From: Ochrobactrum sp. CGA5
GTDB lineage: Bacteria > Pseudomonadota > Alphaproteobacteria > Rhizobiales > Rhizobiaceae
NCBI RefSeq assembly: GCF_006345815.1
Contig: NZ_VCIG01000001.1
Coordinates: 372,001-436,000 of the forward strand
Direction of reading: 5' to 3'
DNA: 64,000 nucleotides
In this document: one piece after another, positions 56,074 through 64,000 of the stretch
How the letters are laid out: each line of letters starts with the position of its first letter
Numbering within the stretch: position 1 is the first letter of the stretch
Position numbers and translations under genes: made by a program
Notes under the pieces: model-generated
What the model saw: the letters and a program-made list of their open reading frames with translations, nothing else
Told to the model about the DNA's origin: nothing
Databases searched by the model: none

Positions 56074-57021
56074 ATGTCTCTGGTGGAAAAAAACGCAGGT
56101 ACTGATGATGCACTCGTCCTCTCTGAGGCGACTGCGCGGGATTACCTTGTTCTTTTGAAACCCCGGGTGATGTCCCTTGTGGTCTTCACCGGGCTGGTCG
56201 GTCTCGTGGTCGCGCCGGGACATATGAATCCTATACTCGCTGCTATCAGTATTCTCTGTATCGCGGTTGGCGCGGGTGCGTCCGGCGCGCTGAACATGTG
56301 GTACGATGCCGATATTGATGCGGTTATGAAGCGCACACGTAACCGGCCTATTCCGGCTGGCGTCATCGCGCCCAATCAGGTTCTGGCTTTCGGTTTGACC
56401 CTGTCGGCTTTCTCGGTCGTGACGCTTGGTCTGATGGTCAACTGGCTGGCGGCAGCGCTTCTGGCTTTCACGATTTTCTTCTACGCAGTCATCTACACGA
56501 TGTGGCTGAAGCGTTCGACGCCACAGAACATCGTTATCGGCGGTGCCGCAGGTGCGTTTCCTCCGATGATCGGCTGGGCGGCCGCGACCGGCGAAATCAC
56601 TTGGGACAGCCTCGTCCTGTTTATGATTATCTTCCTGTGGACGCCTCCGCATTTCTGGGCGTTGTCGCTCTTTTCAGCCAATGACTACGAAGCGGCGCGC
56701 ATTCCGATGATGCCGAACGTCAAGGGTGAGCTTTCGACCCGTCGTCAGGCGCTATTCTATTCAATTATCATGGCACCGGTCGGGGTTCTGCCGTGGGTGC
56801 TTGGTTTTGCCGGTCCCGTCTATGGCGCAGTTTCGACGCTGCTCGGACTGGCTTTCGTTTACTATGCATGGCGGCTTTGGGCGGCCGGGTCGCAGCCCGC
56901 AATGCTGGCAGCAGCGCGCAAGCTGTTTCGCTTTTCGCTGCTCTATCTGTCGGGATTGTTTGCAGTGCTGCTTGTTGAGGCACTGGCTATGAAGGCATTG
57001 TCCGCCTTTGGAGTTTTCTAA
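56074..57021 (+). CDS. ctaB: Protoheme IX farnesyltransferase
   Basis: A 315-residue membrane prenyltransferase that converts haem b to haem o, the precursor of haem a. The Asp-rich motif [20 protein letters not shown] (residues about 74-93) is diagnostic, with the second region in [17 protein letters not shown]. Seven to nine helices. It follows ctaD after 227 bp. Its stop overlaps the next start (TAATG). CtaA, the following haem a synthase, is not in the window. Confidence 0.95.
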   Translation: MSLVEKNAGTDDALVLSEATARDYLVLLKPRVMSLVVFTGLVGLVVAPGHMNPILAAISILCIAVGAGASGALNMWYDADIDAVMKRTRNRPIPAGVIAPNQVLAFGLTLSAFSVVTLGLMVNWLAAALLAFTIFFYAVIYTMWLKRSTPQNIVIGGAAGAFPPMIGWAAATGEITWDSLVLFMIIFLWTPPHFWALSLFSANDYEAARIPMMPNVKGELSTRRQALFYSIIMAPVGVLPWVLGFAGPVYGAVSTLLGLAFVYYAWRLWAAGSQPAMLAAARKLFRFSLLYLSGLFAVLLVEALAMKALSAFGVF

Positions 57022-57206
57022 TGGATGAAACCGTACAGAAGCCAATGGATAGCAAACTGGAGCTGATCGTTCCGACGGAGCAGCAAAAGCGGGCCCAGCG
57101 CAATCGTTCCTGGGGACTGGCAATCGCCTTGGCTCTGTTCGTGTTGCTCGTTTACGTTGGTACGATTGCCAAGCTGGGCGCAAACATTCTGGTGCGGCCG
57201 CTTTAA
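57021..57206 (+). CDS. Small CoxF-like cytochrome oxidase assembly protein
   Basis: A 61-residue protein with a basic cytosolic head (about 1-32) and one membrane helix (about 33-51, LAIALALFVLLVYVGTIAKL). Such a small CoxF protein regularly lies between ctaB and ctaG in alphaproteobacterial oxidase operons; its precise role is not known to me. The start overlaps the ctaB stop. Confidence 0.8.
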   Translation: MDETVQKPMDSKLELIVPTEQQKRAQRNRSWGLAIALALFVLLVYVGTIAKLGANILVRPL

Positions 57207-57226
57207 ATTTTACCTGGGAGGAGAAG

Positions 57227-57838
57227 ATGGCGGATCTGCAGGGAAAAGACCAAAAGCTGAGAAAGCAGCAGCGTTCTAACGCGACCATTGCTGTTGCTTG
57301 CCTATCTTTCTTTGTCTGCATGATCGGTGCGGCCTACGCTTCAGTGCCGCTTTACCGCATTTTCTGTCAGGTGACTGGCTATGGCGGCACGACGCAGCGT
57401 GTGGAACAATATTCCGATACGATTCTGGACAAGACCATGAAGGTGCGTTTCGACGCGAACACGGCCAACGGGCTGCCTTGGGATTTCAAGCCCGTGCAGC
57501 GTGAGGTCGCGGTTCGGATAGGCGAAACCACGATGATCAAATATGAGGCTCGCAATCTGTTCGATCAGCCTACCTATGGCCGCGCAAGCTTCAATGTCGC
57601 GCCGGGTCGAGCAGGAGCCTATTTCAATAAGGTTGAATGCTTCTGCTTCACGGATACGACTTTGAAGCCGGGTGAGGACATGGAGATGCCAGTGGTGTTC
57701 TTTGTTGATCCAGAGATCGTCAATGATCCCGATCTGAAGGACGTCAAGACGATCACGTTGTCCTACACGTTCTTCCCTATTGAGAAACCGAAGCCTGTGG
57801 CGAATGCCAAGGCGGCGACCTCTACCAACGGAACTTGA
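57227..57838 (+). CDS. ctaG: Cytochrome c oxidase assembly protein CtaG (Cox11)
   Basis: A 203-residue membrane-anchored copper chaperone that delivers copper to the CuB site of CtaD. One N-terminal helix (about 22-42, ATIAVACLSFFVCMIGAAYAS) is followed by PLYRIFCQVTGYGG (the first copper Cys) and the conserved VECFCFTDTTLKPGE with the paired copper-binding cysteines. The length is normal. GGAGGAG precedes the start. Confidence 0.95.
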   Translation: MADLQGKDQKLRKQQRSNATIAVACLSFFVCMIGAAYASVPLYRIFCQVTGYGGTTQRVEQYSDTILDKTMKVRFDANTANGLPWDFKPVQREVAVRIGETTMIKYEARNLFDQPTYGRASFNVAPGRAGAYFNKVECFCFTDTTLKPGEDMEMPVVFFVDPEIVNDPDLKDVKTITLSYTFFPIEKPKPVANAKAATSTNGT

Positions 57839-58026
57839 TGCCTTGAGCGTTCTCGAAAACGCGAGATGCTCTGGCGGCGCATAATGCCGCAAAGACAAAA
57901 CAATGAAGTGGTTTTATTCTGATAAGAAATACCGCTTGTTACAGACAGACTTGCTTGGAACCGTATAAGCGGTTTAAGCAGGGAGGTACGAGAGAGGAAC
58001 CCCTAAGGGGATTTACGGGGAGAGAC

Positions 58027-58905
58027 ATGGCCGACGTTCATCAGAAGAATCACGACTATCATATTATCGCGCCCAGTCCTTGGCCGTTTCTGAGCTCGGT
58101 AGGTGCATTCGTGCTCGCCATTGGCGGTATTGCATGGATGCGTTACATCAATGCCGGTGAGTTGCCGTTCTTCGGCCTCAACGTTGTGACACCGTGGATT
58201 TTCTTCATCGGTCTCGCGATCGTGCTTTACTGCATGTATGGCTGGTGGGCCGATACCATCAAAGAAGGCCATGAGGGCCATCATACCCGCGTCGTGTCAC
58301 TGCATCTGCGTTATGGCATGATCATGTTCATCGCCTCCGAAGTCATGTTCTTCGTGGCGTGGTTTTGGGCGTTTTTCGACGCCAGCTTGTTCCCGAATGA
58401 AGTGCATCAGGTTGCACGTGCCGAGTTCACGGGTGGCGTATGGCCTCCCAAGGGCATAGAGGTTCTGGATCCTCTGCACCTGCCGCTCTACAACACCGTG
58501 ATCCTGCTTCTTTCGGGAACGACGCTGACCTGGGCTCACCATGCGCTGTTGCACAATGATCGCAAGGGCATGATTACCGGTCTCGCTATCACGGTTGCTC
58601 TTGGCGTTCTGTTTTCCTTCGTGCAGGCCTATGAGTATATTCACGCACCGTTTGCATTCAAAGACTCGATCTACGGTGCAACCTTCTTCATGGCGACTGG
58701 TTTCCACGGTTTCCATGTTATCGTCGGTACGATTTTTCTTCTGGTTTGCCTCTTCCGTGCCATCGGCGGTGACTTCACGCCGAAACAGCATTTCGGTTTC
58801 GAGGCCGCTGCATGGTATTGGCACTTCGTTGACGTCGTCTGGCTGTTCCTGTTCTTCGCCATCTATGTATGGGGTGGATGGGGTGCGCCGATGCATGGTG
58901 GCTGA
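58027..58905 (+). CDS. ctaE: Cytochrome c oxidase subunit III
   Basis: A 292-residue seven-helix subunit. Conserved stretches include [55 protein letters not shown] and the C-terminal [21 protein letters not shown]. The ATG at 58027 begins [13 protein letters not shown]. The frame is open 24 codons upstream but without homology. It is the last structural subunit of the operon, and a terminator follows 23 bp downstream. Confidence 0.96.
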   Translation: MADVHQKNHDYHIIAPSPWPFLSSVGAFVLAIGGIAWMRYINAGELPFFGLNVVTPWIFFIGLAIVLYCMYGWWADTIKEGHEGHHTRVVSLHLRYGMIMFIASEVMFFVAWFWAFFDASLFPNEVHQVARAEFTGGVWPPKGIEVLDPLHLPLYNTVILLLSGTTLTWAHHALLHNDRKGMITGLAITVALGVLFSFVQAYEYIHAPFAFKDSIYGATFFMATGFHGFHVIVGTIFLLVCLFRAIGGDFTPKQHFGFEAAAWYWHFVDVVWLFLFFAIYVWGGWGAPMHGG

Positions 58906-58927
58906 TAGCTAGCAGTCACAAGTTTCG

Positions 58928-58961
58928 AGGCGGCCCTGGCAACATGGCCGCCTTTTGTTTG
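58928..58961 (+). terminator. Rho-independent terminator of ctaE
   Basis: AGGCGGCC (58928-58935) and GGCCGCCT (58946-58953) form a perfect 8-bp stem, followed by TTTGTTTG. Confidence 0.85.
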
Positions 58962-58988
58962 TGAACAGATAATGAGAAGGGAACCGCA

Positions 58989-59384
58989 ATGCCGGATCAC
59001 AACATCTATCCTCCCGTTGATCCAATAAAGAGCGGCATTGCAGGACATTGCCCGCGTTGCGGCGAAGGGAAGCTCTTCGATGGTTTCCTGAAAGTCGCTC
59101 CGTGCTGTAAGGCCTGTGGGCTGGATTATTCCTTTGCTGATTCCGGCGATGGCCCTGCAGCCTTCGTCATTTTGATTATCGGTTTCATTGTCGTCGGTCT
59201 TGCGCTCTGGATGGAGGTTAATTGGGGGCCGCCGCTCTGGGTGCATTTCCTTCTTTGGGTACCACTTGCGATTATCTTCAGCCTTGTGGCCATGCGATGG
59301 GCCAAGGGAATTCTCATCAATATGCAATATCGCAACAAGGCAGCACCCGGCCGAATAGACAACCGACAGGATGAGAGCCAATGA
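58989..59384 (+). CDS. DUF983 family membrane protein
   Basis: A 131-residue protein with an N-terminal CPRCGEGKLF (about 23-32) and CCKACGLDYSFADSGDGPA (about 41-59), a likely zinc-ribbon-like cysteine set, and two membrane helices (about 61-81 and 87-108). DUF983 proteins recur next to surf1 and cytochrome oxidase genes and probably assist assembly; this is inference from context. Its end overlaps surf1 by 4 nt (ATGA). Confidence 0.9.
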   Translation: MPDHNIYPPVDPIKSGIAGHCPRCGEGKLFDGFLKVAPCCKACGLDYSFADSGDGPAAFVILIIGFIVVGLALWMEVNWGPPLWVHFLLWVPLAIIFSLVAMRWAKGILINMQYRNKAAPGRIDNRQDESQ

Positions 59385-60127
59385 CGACAGCACAGCAGTC
59401 GCGTCGCTTCCCATGGGGTGTGGTGATTGCATCGGCAATAGCGCTCGTCATTTTGCTGGCGCTTGGCACTTGGCAGGTTGAACGCCTGCAATGGAAAGAA
59501 TCGCTGATTGCATCGACCGAACAGCGCATTCACGAGCCGCCACTACCGCTCTCCGAGATGGAAAAAGTCTATAGGGAAGACGGATCGGTTGAATACCGTC
59601 CGGTGACAGTATCGGGCACTTTCATGCATCAGGGCGAACGGCATTTTCTGGCCACCTATGAGGGAGCAGCCGGATATAATGTCTATACCCCACTGATGCT
59701 TGAGGACGGGCGTTTCGTACTGGTTAATCGCGGCTTCGTTCCTTATGAGAAGAAGGACCCGTCAACGCGCGCCGAAGGGCAGATAGACGGTCCGGTGAGT
59801 GTGACTGGGCTGGCGCGCGATCCGTTGTCGGCGAAGCCTGGTTTCTTTCTTCCTGATAATGATGTCGCCAAGAATATCTTCTATTGGAAGGACTGGACGG
59901 CGATGGCGGAAAGCGCTGACCTGCCAAATCTGGACGAGGTCGTGCCGTTCTTTATTGATGCCGACAACAAACCCAATCCGGGCGGTCTACCTATAGGCGG
60001 TGTAACGATTATCGATTTCCCCAATAACCATCTGCAATACGCGGCGACATGGTACGGCCTCGCTCTGGCGCTGTTGGGGGTTGTCGGCGTATGGTTGTGG
60101 CGCTATCGCTTTATTCGTCCGAGATAA
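59381..60127 (+). CDS. SURF1 family oxidase assembly protein
   Basis: A 248-residue protein with one membrane helix at each end (about 12-30 and 225-242) and a periplasmic domain between. The family motif LGTWQVERLQWKESLI near residue 26-41 and the region VPFFIDADNKPNPGG are conserved. SURF1 helps insert haem a into CtaD. It is translationally coupled to the DUF983 gene by a 4-nt overlap. The 179-bp gap to ispH shows nothing recognisable. Confidence 0.92.
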   Translation: MTTAQQSRRFPWGVVIASAIALVILLALGTWQVERLQWKESLIASTEQRIHEPPLPLSEMEKVYREDGSVEYRPVTVSGTFMHQGERHFLATYEGAAGYNVYTPLMLEDGRFVLVNRGFVPYEKKDPSTRAEGQIDGPVSVTGLARDPLSAKPGFFLPDNDVAKNIFYWKDWTAMAESADLPNLDEVVPFFIDADNKPNPGGLPIGGVTIIDFPNNHLQYAATWYGLALALLGVVGVWLWRYRFIRPR

Positions 60128-60306
60128 CAGGAATAACGACGAAGAGGGGTGAGGGGTTGACAACGCGCGCGTTGCAGCCCAACTCCGGATCAAAGTATGT
60201 CTCCCAAAAGCGAAGGCCGGTTTTGAGAAGAAGACATATGTGAGAACAAACTCAAAGCGCACCGCGCTTAAGTTTCAAGCCACGCCGAACCTTGCGAGCA
60301 CGCTTC

Positions 60307-61347
60307 ATGACCGATCAACGACAACCACTGGAAATCCGCCTTTGCGGCCCGCGCGGCTTTTGTGCCGGAGTGGATCGCGCGATCCAGATTGTGGTGCTCG
60401 CACTGAAGAAGTACGGCGCTCCCGTTTATGTTCGCCACGAGATCGTTCATAACCGCTATGTAGTCGAGGGTCTGCAATCCCGCGGTGCAATTTTTGTCGA
60501 GGAACTGGACGAGATCCCTGCAGAGCACCGTAATCAACCGGTGGTGTTTTCCGCGCATGGCGTACCGAAGTCCGTGCCTGCAGATGCGGAAGCCAAGAAC
60601 CTCTTTTATCTCGATGCTACCTGCCCCCTTGTTTCCAAAGTGCACAAGCAGGCCATGCGTCACCAGCGCTTGGGACGCCATGTCATTCTGATAGGCCATT
60701 CTGGCCACCCGGAAGTGATCGGCACCATGGGGCAATTGCCTGATGGTGCGGTGACGCTGATCGAAACCGTTGAGGATGCACGCAATTGCCATTTTGACGA
60801 CGAGAACAATCTCGGATTCGTGACGCAGACGACGCTTTCGGTGGATGACACGGCAGGTATCATTGAGGAATTGCAGGCGCGCTTTCCGAACCTTTCGGCT
60901 CCGGCAGCGGAGTCGATCTGCTATGCAACGACCAACCGGCAAGATGCGGTGCGCGCCGCTGCACCGGGATGCGATCTGTTTCTGATCGTCGGTGCACCAA
61001 ACTCGTCCAACTCCAAGCGTTTGGTTGAAGTTGCGGAAAAGGCTGGCGCGCATATGTCTATGCTGGTTCAGCGCGCGGCTGATATCGAATGGGATCGCAT
61101 CGGAGATATTTCGGTGGTGGGCCTGTCGGCAGGGGCCTCGGCACCAGAGATTATCGTCGATGAAATCATTGACGCCTTCAAGAAGCGCTTCAACGTGAAG
61201 ATCGAATTGGCCGAGACTGTGGTCGAAACCGAGAACTTCCTTGTAAATCGCGAGATTCGCGATGTGGAGCTGACGGTGCAGGATATGGCATTCGTCAACG
61301 GGGACCATCGCGTGGTCGGTATTCCAAAGTTAATGCAGGGGAAATAA
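60307..61347 (+). CDS. ispH: 4-hydroxy-3-methylbut-2-enyl diphosphate reductase
   Basis: A 346-residue iron-sulfur enzyme, the last step of the MEP pathway to IPP and DMAPP. The three cluster cysteines are Cys19 ([13 protein letters not shown]), Cys106 ([11 protein letters not shown]) and Cys205 (ICYATTNRQ), with the [15 protein letters not shown] loop following. I chose the ATG at 60307 ([11 protein letters not shown]); a TTG five codons earlier is also in frame. It leads ispH-thrB-rnhA: thrB starts 5 nt after its stop. Confidence 0.96.
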   Translation: MTDQRQPLEIRLCGPRGFCAGVDRAIQIVVLALKKYGAPVYVRHEIVHNRYVVEGLQSRGAIFVEELDEIPAEHRNQPVVFSAHGVPKSVPADAEAKNLFYLDATCPLVSKVHKQAMRHQRLGRHVILIGHSGHPEVIGTMGQLPDGAVTLIETVEDARNCHFDDENNLGFVTQTTLSVDDTAGIIEELQARFPNLSAPAAESICYATTNRQDAVRAAAPGCDLFLIVGAPNSSNSKRLVEVAEKAGAHMSMLVQRAADIEWDRIGDISVVGLSAGASAPEIIVDEIIDAFKKRFNVKIELAETVVETENFLVNREIRDVELTVQDMAFVNGDHRVVGIPKLMQGK

Positions 61348-61352
61348 GCGGC

Positions 61353-62333
61353 ATGGCCGTCTATACGGATATCAATGAAATCGAACTTGGCGCTTTCCTG
61401 CAGCAGTACGATATCGGCACACTGACATCTTACAAAGGCATTGCGGAAGGGGTGGAGAACTCCAACTATCTGCTGCATACCTCTTCAGGTTCCTTCATCT
61501 TGACGCTTTATGAGAAGCGCACCAATCGCGAAGATCTGCCGTTCTTTCTCGGACTGATGCAGCATCTGGCCCGTCGTGGCCTTGAGTGTCCGCAGCCGGT
61601 GGTCCGTCGTGACGGCACAACTATCGGTGAGCTTGCCGGACGGCCTGCCGCAGTCGTCACTTTCCTTGAGGGCATGTGGATGCGCCGCCCGACAGTGGAG
61701 CATTGTGAAGCCGTCGGTGAGGGATTGGCACATATGCATCTGGCAGGCACTGATTTTTCCCTACGTCGCCGCAATGGCCTGACGCTTTCTGATTGGCGCC
61801 CGTTGTGGAATCTGTCGCGTGAACGTGCGGATATGGTAGAGCCGGGACTTGTCCGAGAGGCGGAAGCCGACCTTGCATTTCTGGAAAAGAACTGGCCGAC
61901 CGACCTGCCGCAGGGGGTGATTCATGCTGATCTCTTTCCAGACAATGTCTTCTTCCTTGGCGACAAGCTTTCAGGTTTTATCGACTTCTATTTTGCCTGC
62001 ACGGACACTTTGGCCTACGATGTTGCTGTGTGCCTGAATGCGTGGTGCTTTGAGAAGGATTTCTCCTACAATCGCACCAAAGGGGCAGCACTTCTGCGCG
62101 GATATACTTCGGTTCGTCCGCTTTCTGCGGCTGAGGCCAATGCGTTGCCGGTTCTGGCGCGCGGCGCCGCTATCCGCTTCATGCTCACCCGGCTTTATGA
62201 CTGGATCAACGTTCCTGAAGGAAGTTTCGTGGTCAAGAAAGACCCAATGGAGTACGTGCGCAAGATGCGCTTCCATCGCCAGATTGAGACTGCTGCTGAA
62301 TATGGTCTTGAGCAGCAAGGAGTGACTGCGTGA
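61353..62333 (+). CDS. thrB: Homoserine kinase (APH-fold type)
   Basis: A 326-residue kinase of the choline-kinase/aminoglycoside-phosphotransferase fold, the alphaproteobacterial type of ThrB, unrelated to the GHMP kinase of Escherichia coli. The catalytic loop [17 protein letters not shown] (about 188-204) and the metal site [17 protein letters not shown] are intact. It phosphorylates homoserine for threonine synthesis. It lies 5 nt after ispH, and its stop overlaps the rnhA start (GTGA). Confidence 0.92.
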   Translation: MAVYTDINEIELGAFLQQYDIGTLTSYKGIAEGVENSNYLLHTSSGSFILTLYEKRTNREDLPFFLGLMQHLARRGLECPQPVVRRDGTTIGELAGRPAAVVTFLEGMWMRRPTVEHCEAVGEGLAHMHLAGTDFSLRRRNGLTLSDWRPLWNLSRERADMVEPGLVREAEADLAFLEKNWPTDLPQGVIHADLFPDNVFFLGDKLSGFIDFYFACTDTLAYDVAVCLNAWCFEKDFSYNRTKGAALLRGYTSVRPLSAAEANALPVLARGAAIRFMLTRLYDWINVPEGSFVVKKDPMEYVRKMRFHRQIETAAEYGLEQQGVTA

Positions 62334-62794
62334 AGCGTATTGAGGCTTTTACGGATGGTGCCTGCTCGGGCAATCCTGGTCCGGGCGGCTGGGGCGCAAT
62401 TTTGCGCTGGAACGGCAATATCAAGGAACTAAAGGGCGGCGAAGCCGACACGACCAACAATCGCATGGAGTTAATGGCGGCCATTTCGGCGCTTTCTGCA
62501 CTGAAGGAACCATGCGAAGTCGATCTCTACACGGACTCAGTCTATGTGCGTGATGGCATTTCCGGCTGGATTGAAGGCTGGAAGCGCAACGGCTGGAAGA
62601 CGGCAGCCAAAAAACCGGTCAAGAATGTCGAGCTATGGCAGGCGCTCGATGAAGCGCGAAAGCCGCATAAGGTGAACTGGCATTGGGTCAAGGGTCATGC
62701 TGGACATCCGGAAAATGAACGCGCCGACGAACTTGCGCGGGAAGGCATGGAGCCATTCAAGTACGGCGGCCATAAATCTCTGAAAGTGCAATGA
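62330..62794 (+). CDS. rnhA: Ribonuclease HI
   Basis: A 154-residue nuclease that degrades the RNA of RNA-DNA hybrids. The four catalytic acids are present: Asp in [18 protein letters not shown], Glu in NNRMELMAA, Asp in [10 protein letters not shown] and Asp in [16 protein letters not shown] start after AAGGAG, overlapping the thrB stop by 4 nt. Confidence 0.96.
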   Translation: MKRIEAFTDGACSGNPGPGGWGAILRWNGNIKELKGGEADTTNNRMELMAAISALSALKEPCEVDLYTDSVYVRDGISGWIEGWKRNGWKTAAKKPVKNVELWQALDEARKPHKVNWHWVKGHAGHPENERADELAREGMEPFKYGGHKSLKVQ

Positions 62795-62805
62795 GTTTGC
62801 ATATT

Positions 62806-62828
62806 AAAGGGCGGCGTCGCCGCCCTTT
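62806..62828 (+). terminator. Strong hairpin after rnhA
   Basis: AAAGGGCGGCG (62806-62816) and CGCCGCCCTTT (62818-62828) form a near-perfect palindrome 11 bp after the stop. There is no long U-tract beyond the stem. Repeat copy E follows at once. Confidence 0.6.
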
Positions 62829-62832
62829 GAAA

Positions 62833-62880
62833 ACGCGTCCCGAAAACTGTGAAACGGTTTTCGGACAAGATGCGCGGTAA
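62833..62880. repeat. Dispersed palindromic repeat, copy E (single module)
   Basis: GCGTCCCGAAAACTGTGAAA with CGGTTTTCGGACAAGATGCG forms the first-module hairpin and is nearly identical to copy A in its core. It lies between the convergent rnhA and peroxiredoxin genes. Confidence 0.7.
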
Positions 62881-62889
62881 AATAGACCT

Positions 62890-63375
62890 CTACAATTGCT
62901 CGAGGATACCCGATGCAGCCGACGTTACGGCCTGACCAGCCTGTTCTTCGATATTGAGCGTCTTGACCACACCGTCTTCCACGATTGCCGAATAACGCTT
63001 GGAACGAATGCCAAGGCCCCCAGCAGTGGCGTCAAGCTCAAGACCTGCGGCCTTCGTAAAAGTTGCAGAACCATCGGCCAGATAGAGAATCTTGCCTTCT
63101 CCGCCCGTGCTCTGCGCCCACGCGCCCATAACGAAGGCATCGTTCACCGCCACAACAGCAATCTGGTCGACGCCCTTGGCGAGGATCGCATCGCGGCTAT
63201 CGAGGTAGCCCGGCAGGTGATTGAGGCTGCAGGTCGGCGTGAAGGCACCCGGAACGGCAAAGAGAACGACTTTCTTGCCTTTGAAGACTTCGTCGGTCGT
63301 CATTTCCTTGACGCCGTCTGCGGTCTTTACCTTGAAAGCCACTGCAGGCAGCTTGTCGCCAACTTTGATTGTCAT
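62890..63375 (-). CDS. Peroxiredoxin (Prx5/AhpE-like, redoxin domain)
   Basis: A 161-residue thiol peroxidase. The peroxidatic cysteine is Cys49 in VPGAFTPTCSLNHLPGY. No other cysteine occurs in the chain, so it must be regenerated by an external thiol such as glutathione or glutaredoxin. It reduces hydrogen peroxide and organic hydroperoxides in the cytosol. GAGGAG precedes the ATG. It is convergent with rnhA. Confidence 0.93.
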   Translation of the reverse strand: MTIKVGDKLPAVAFKVKTADGVKEMTTDEVFKGKKVVLFAVPGAFTPTCSLNHLPGYLDSRDAILAKGVDQIAVVAVNDAFVMGAWAQSTGGEGKILYLADGSATFTKAAGLELDATAGGLGIRSKRYSAIVEDGVVKTLNIEEQAGQAVTSAASGILEQL

Positions 63376-63510
63376 CTAATCTCTCCTCGGGGCAGGGGCC
63401 GTCTGCTCCACTGCCTATTTTCAAACGCTAATCGCACCGCGAAGCGCGGGCCACACAGTTAAACCGATAACAGGTCGACGGACAATTTCAAAACACGGAT
63501 AGAAGCCGGA

Positions 63511-64000
63511 CTAATCCAGCATCACTTGTCCGGCGACGGCTTTACCATTTTGCACAACAGTATAGTCGATAACTGGCTTGTCTGCTTTCCCATGAACCTG
63601 GACGGAAAAACGCTGGCTGCCTTCAATTGCAATGGCGTCAGAAAGCCTGACCTTGTCGCTGGCAACGAAAAGTTCCGCAGGAATTGCCGGATCTGGAACA
63701 GCAAGATTGAAGATGGCCTTGTCTCCCTCCCGTTTCGCATAGGTTATGCCGAATGTTGGAGTTGCTGGTGCTGGGAGCCGATCAAATGCGGTCTTAATGA
63801 TCGTGCGGGTGGCAATCGCTTGTGGGGAAGCCTGTTGTGCATCGTCCTTGAGGGAAAAGTCGAATTTAGCCTGCACCGGGACGCAGATTTTCTCGCAGAT
63901 ACCGAGAAAAACATCGCCCTTCAGCCGCGTGTCTGTGGATGTCAAGTGAAACACTATCGGTAGCGAAACGGGGTGCTTGTATCCGATCCCGCCTTCATCA
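63511..64000 (-). CDS. DsbD N-terminal-domain-like periplasmic protein (5' partial)
   Basis: The frame is open to the right window edge, giving at least 162 residues without a start, so the N-terminus is missing. DVFLGICEKICVPVQAKFDF (with its cysteine pair) matches the thiol-disulfide interchange motif of the DsbD N-terminal domain (usual form GICxxxCxP), preceded by DEGGIGYKHPVSLPIVFHL. Such stand-alone domains in Rhizobiales are periplasmic and probably take part in thiol redox or cytochrome maturation; this is inference. It lies 135 bp upstream of the peroxiredoxin gene on the same strand. Confidence 0.7.
   Translation of the reverse strand, partial: DEGGIGYKHPVSLPIVFHLTSTDTRLKGDVFLGICEKICVPVQAKFDFSLKDDAQQASPQAIATRTIIKTAFDRLPAPATPTFGITYAKREGDKAIFNLAVPDPAIPAELFVASDKVRLSDAIAIEGSQRFSVQVHGKADKPVIDYTVVQNGKAVAGQVMLD

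Overview
This window is ordinary chromosomal DNA of an alphaproteobacterium of the order Hyphomicrobiales (Rhizobiales). The proteins and gene order (fabI beside a CbpA-like gene and pdxH; rpsF-rpsR-rplI; fabD-fabG-acpP-fabF-mltG-yicC-gmk; the ctaC-D-B-G-E cytochrome oxidase run followed by ispH-thrB-rnhA) point to Brucellaceae (Brucella/Ochrobactrum group). This is inference from recognised protein families and synteny, without a database search. Coding density is high, and no tRNA, rRNA, insertion sequence, prophage, plasmid or CRISPR signal was found.

Layout. 1-10 kb: the 3' part of a FAD-linked hydroxyacid dehydrogenase, a DUF6101-like gene behind a hairpin-rich leader, a crotonase/acyl-CoA dehydrogenase pair, purD, ubiA, pdxH, a membrane diguanylate cyclase and a small lipoprotein. 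10-18 kb: a CbpA-like co-chaperone, fabI, a phosphatase, a PhzF protein, aroC, a RibBX-type riboflavin gene, an HDAC-like deacetylase and xseB. 18-25 kb: DedA, GlsB/YeaQ and YidB-type proteins, a pirin, then dxs-tlyA-RNA methyltransferase. 25-32 kb: a LOG-family hydrolase, an MliC-type lysozyme inhibitor, a LysM protein, an ArsR regulator with an Atm1-type ABC exporter, and the psd-pssA pair for phosphatidylethanolamine. 32-42 kb is mostly minus strand: SDR, purF, cvpA, radA, dnaB, cfa, rplI, a DUF2232 protein, rpsR, rpsF. 43-50 kb: type II fatty-acid synthesis genes, mltG, yicC and gmk. 50-64 kb: tldD, an IalB-family protein, the aa3 oxidase operon with its assembly factors, ispH, thrB, rnhA, a peroxiredoxin and a truncated DsbD-N-like gene.

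The genes are overwhelmingly housekeeping: purine, fatty-acid, isoprenoid, riboflavin, shikimate and phospholipid synthesis, replication and recombination, ribosomal proteins and terminal respiration. I found no new defence or mobile system. The observations worth a second look are small-scale: a perfect palindrome overlapping the arsR start codon; a terminator hairpin whose 3' arm and U-tract hold the tldD ribosome binding site and start; a palindromic repeat sitting inside the loop of a terminator stem; a 30-bp tandem repeat spanning the aroC stop codon; a RibB fusion with a zinc-less GTP cyclohydrolase II domain; a relic of an aspartate/glutamate racemase; and a dispersed bipartite repeat family.
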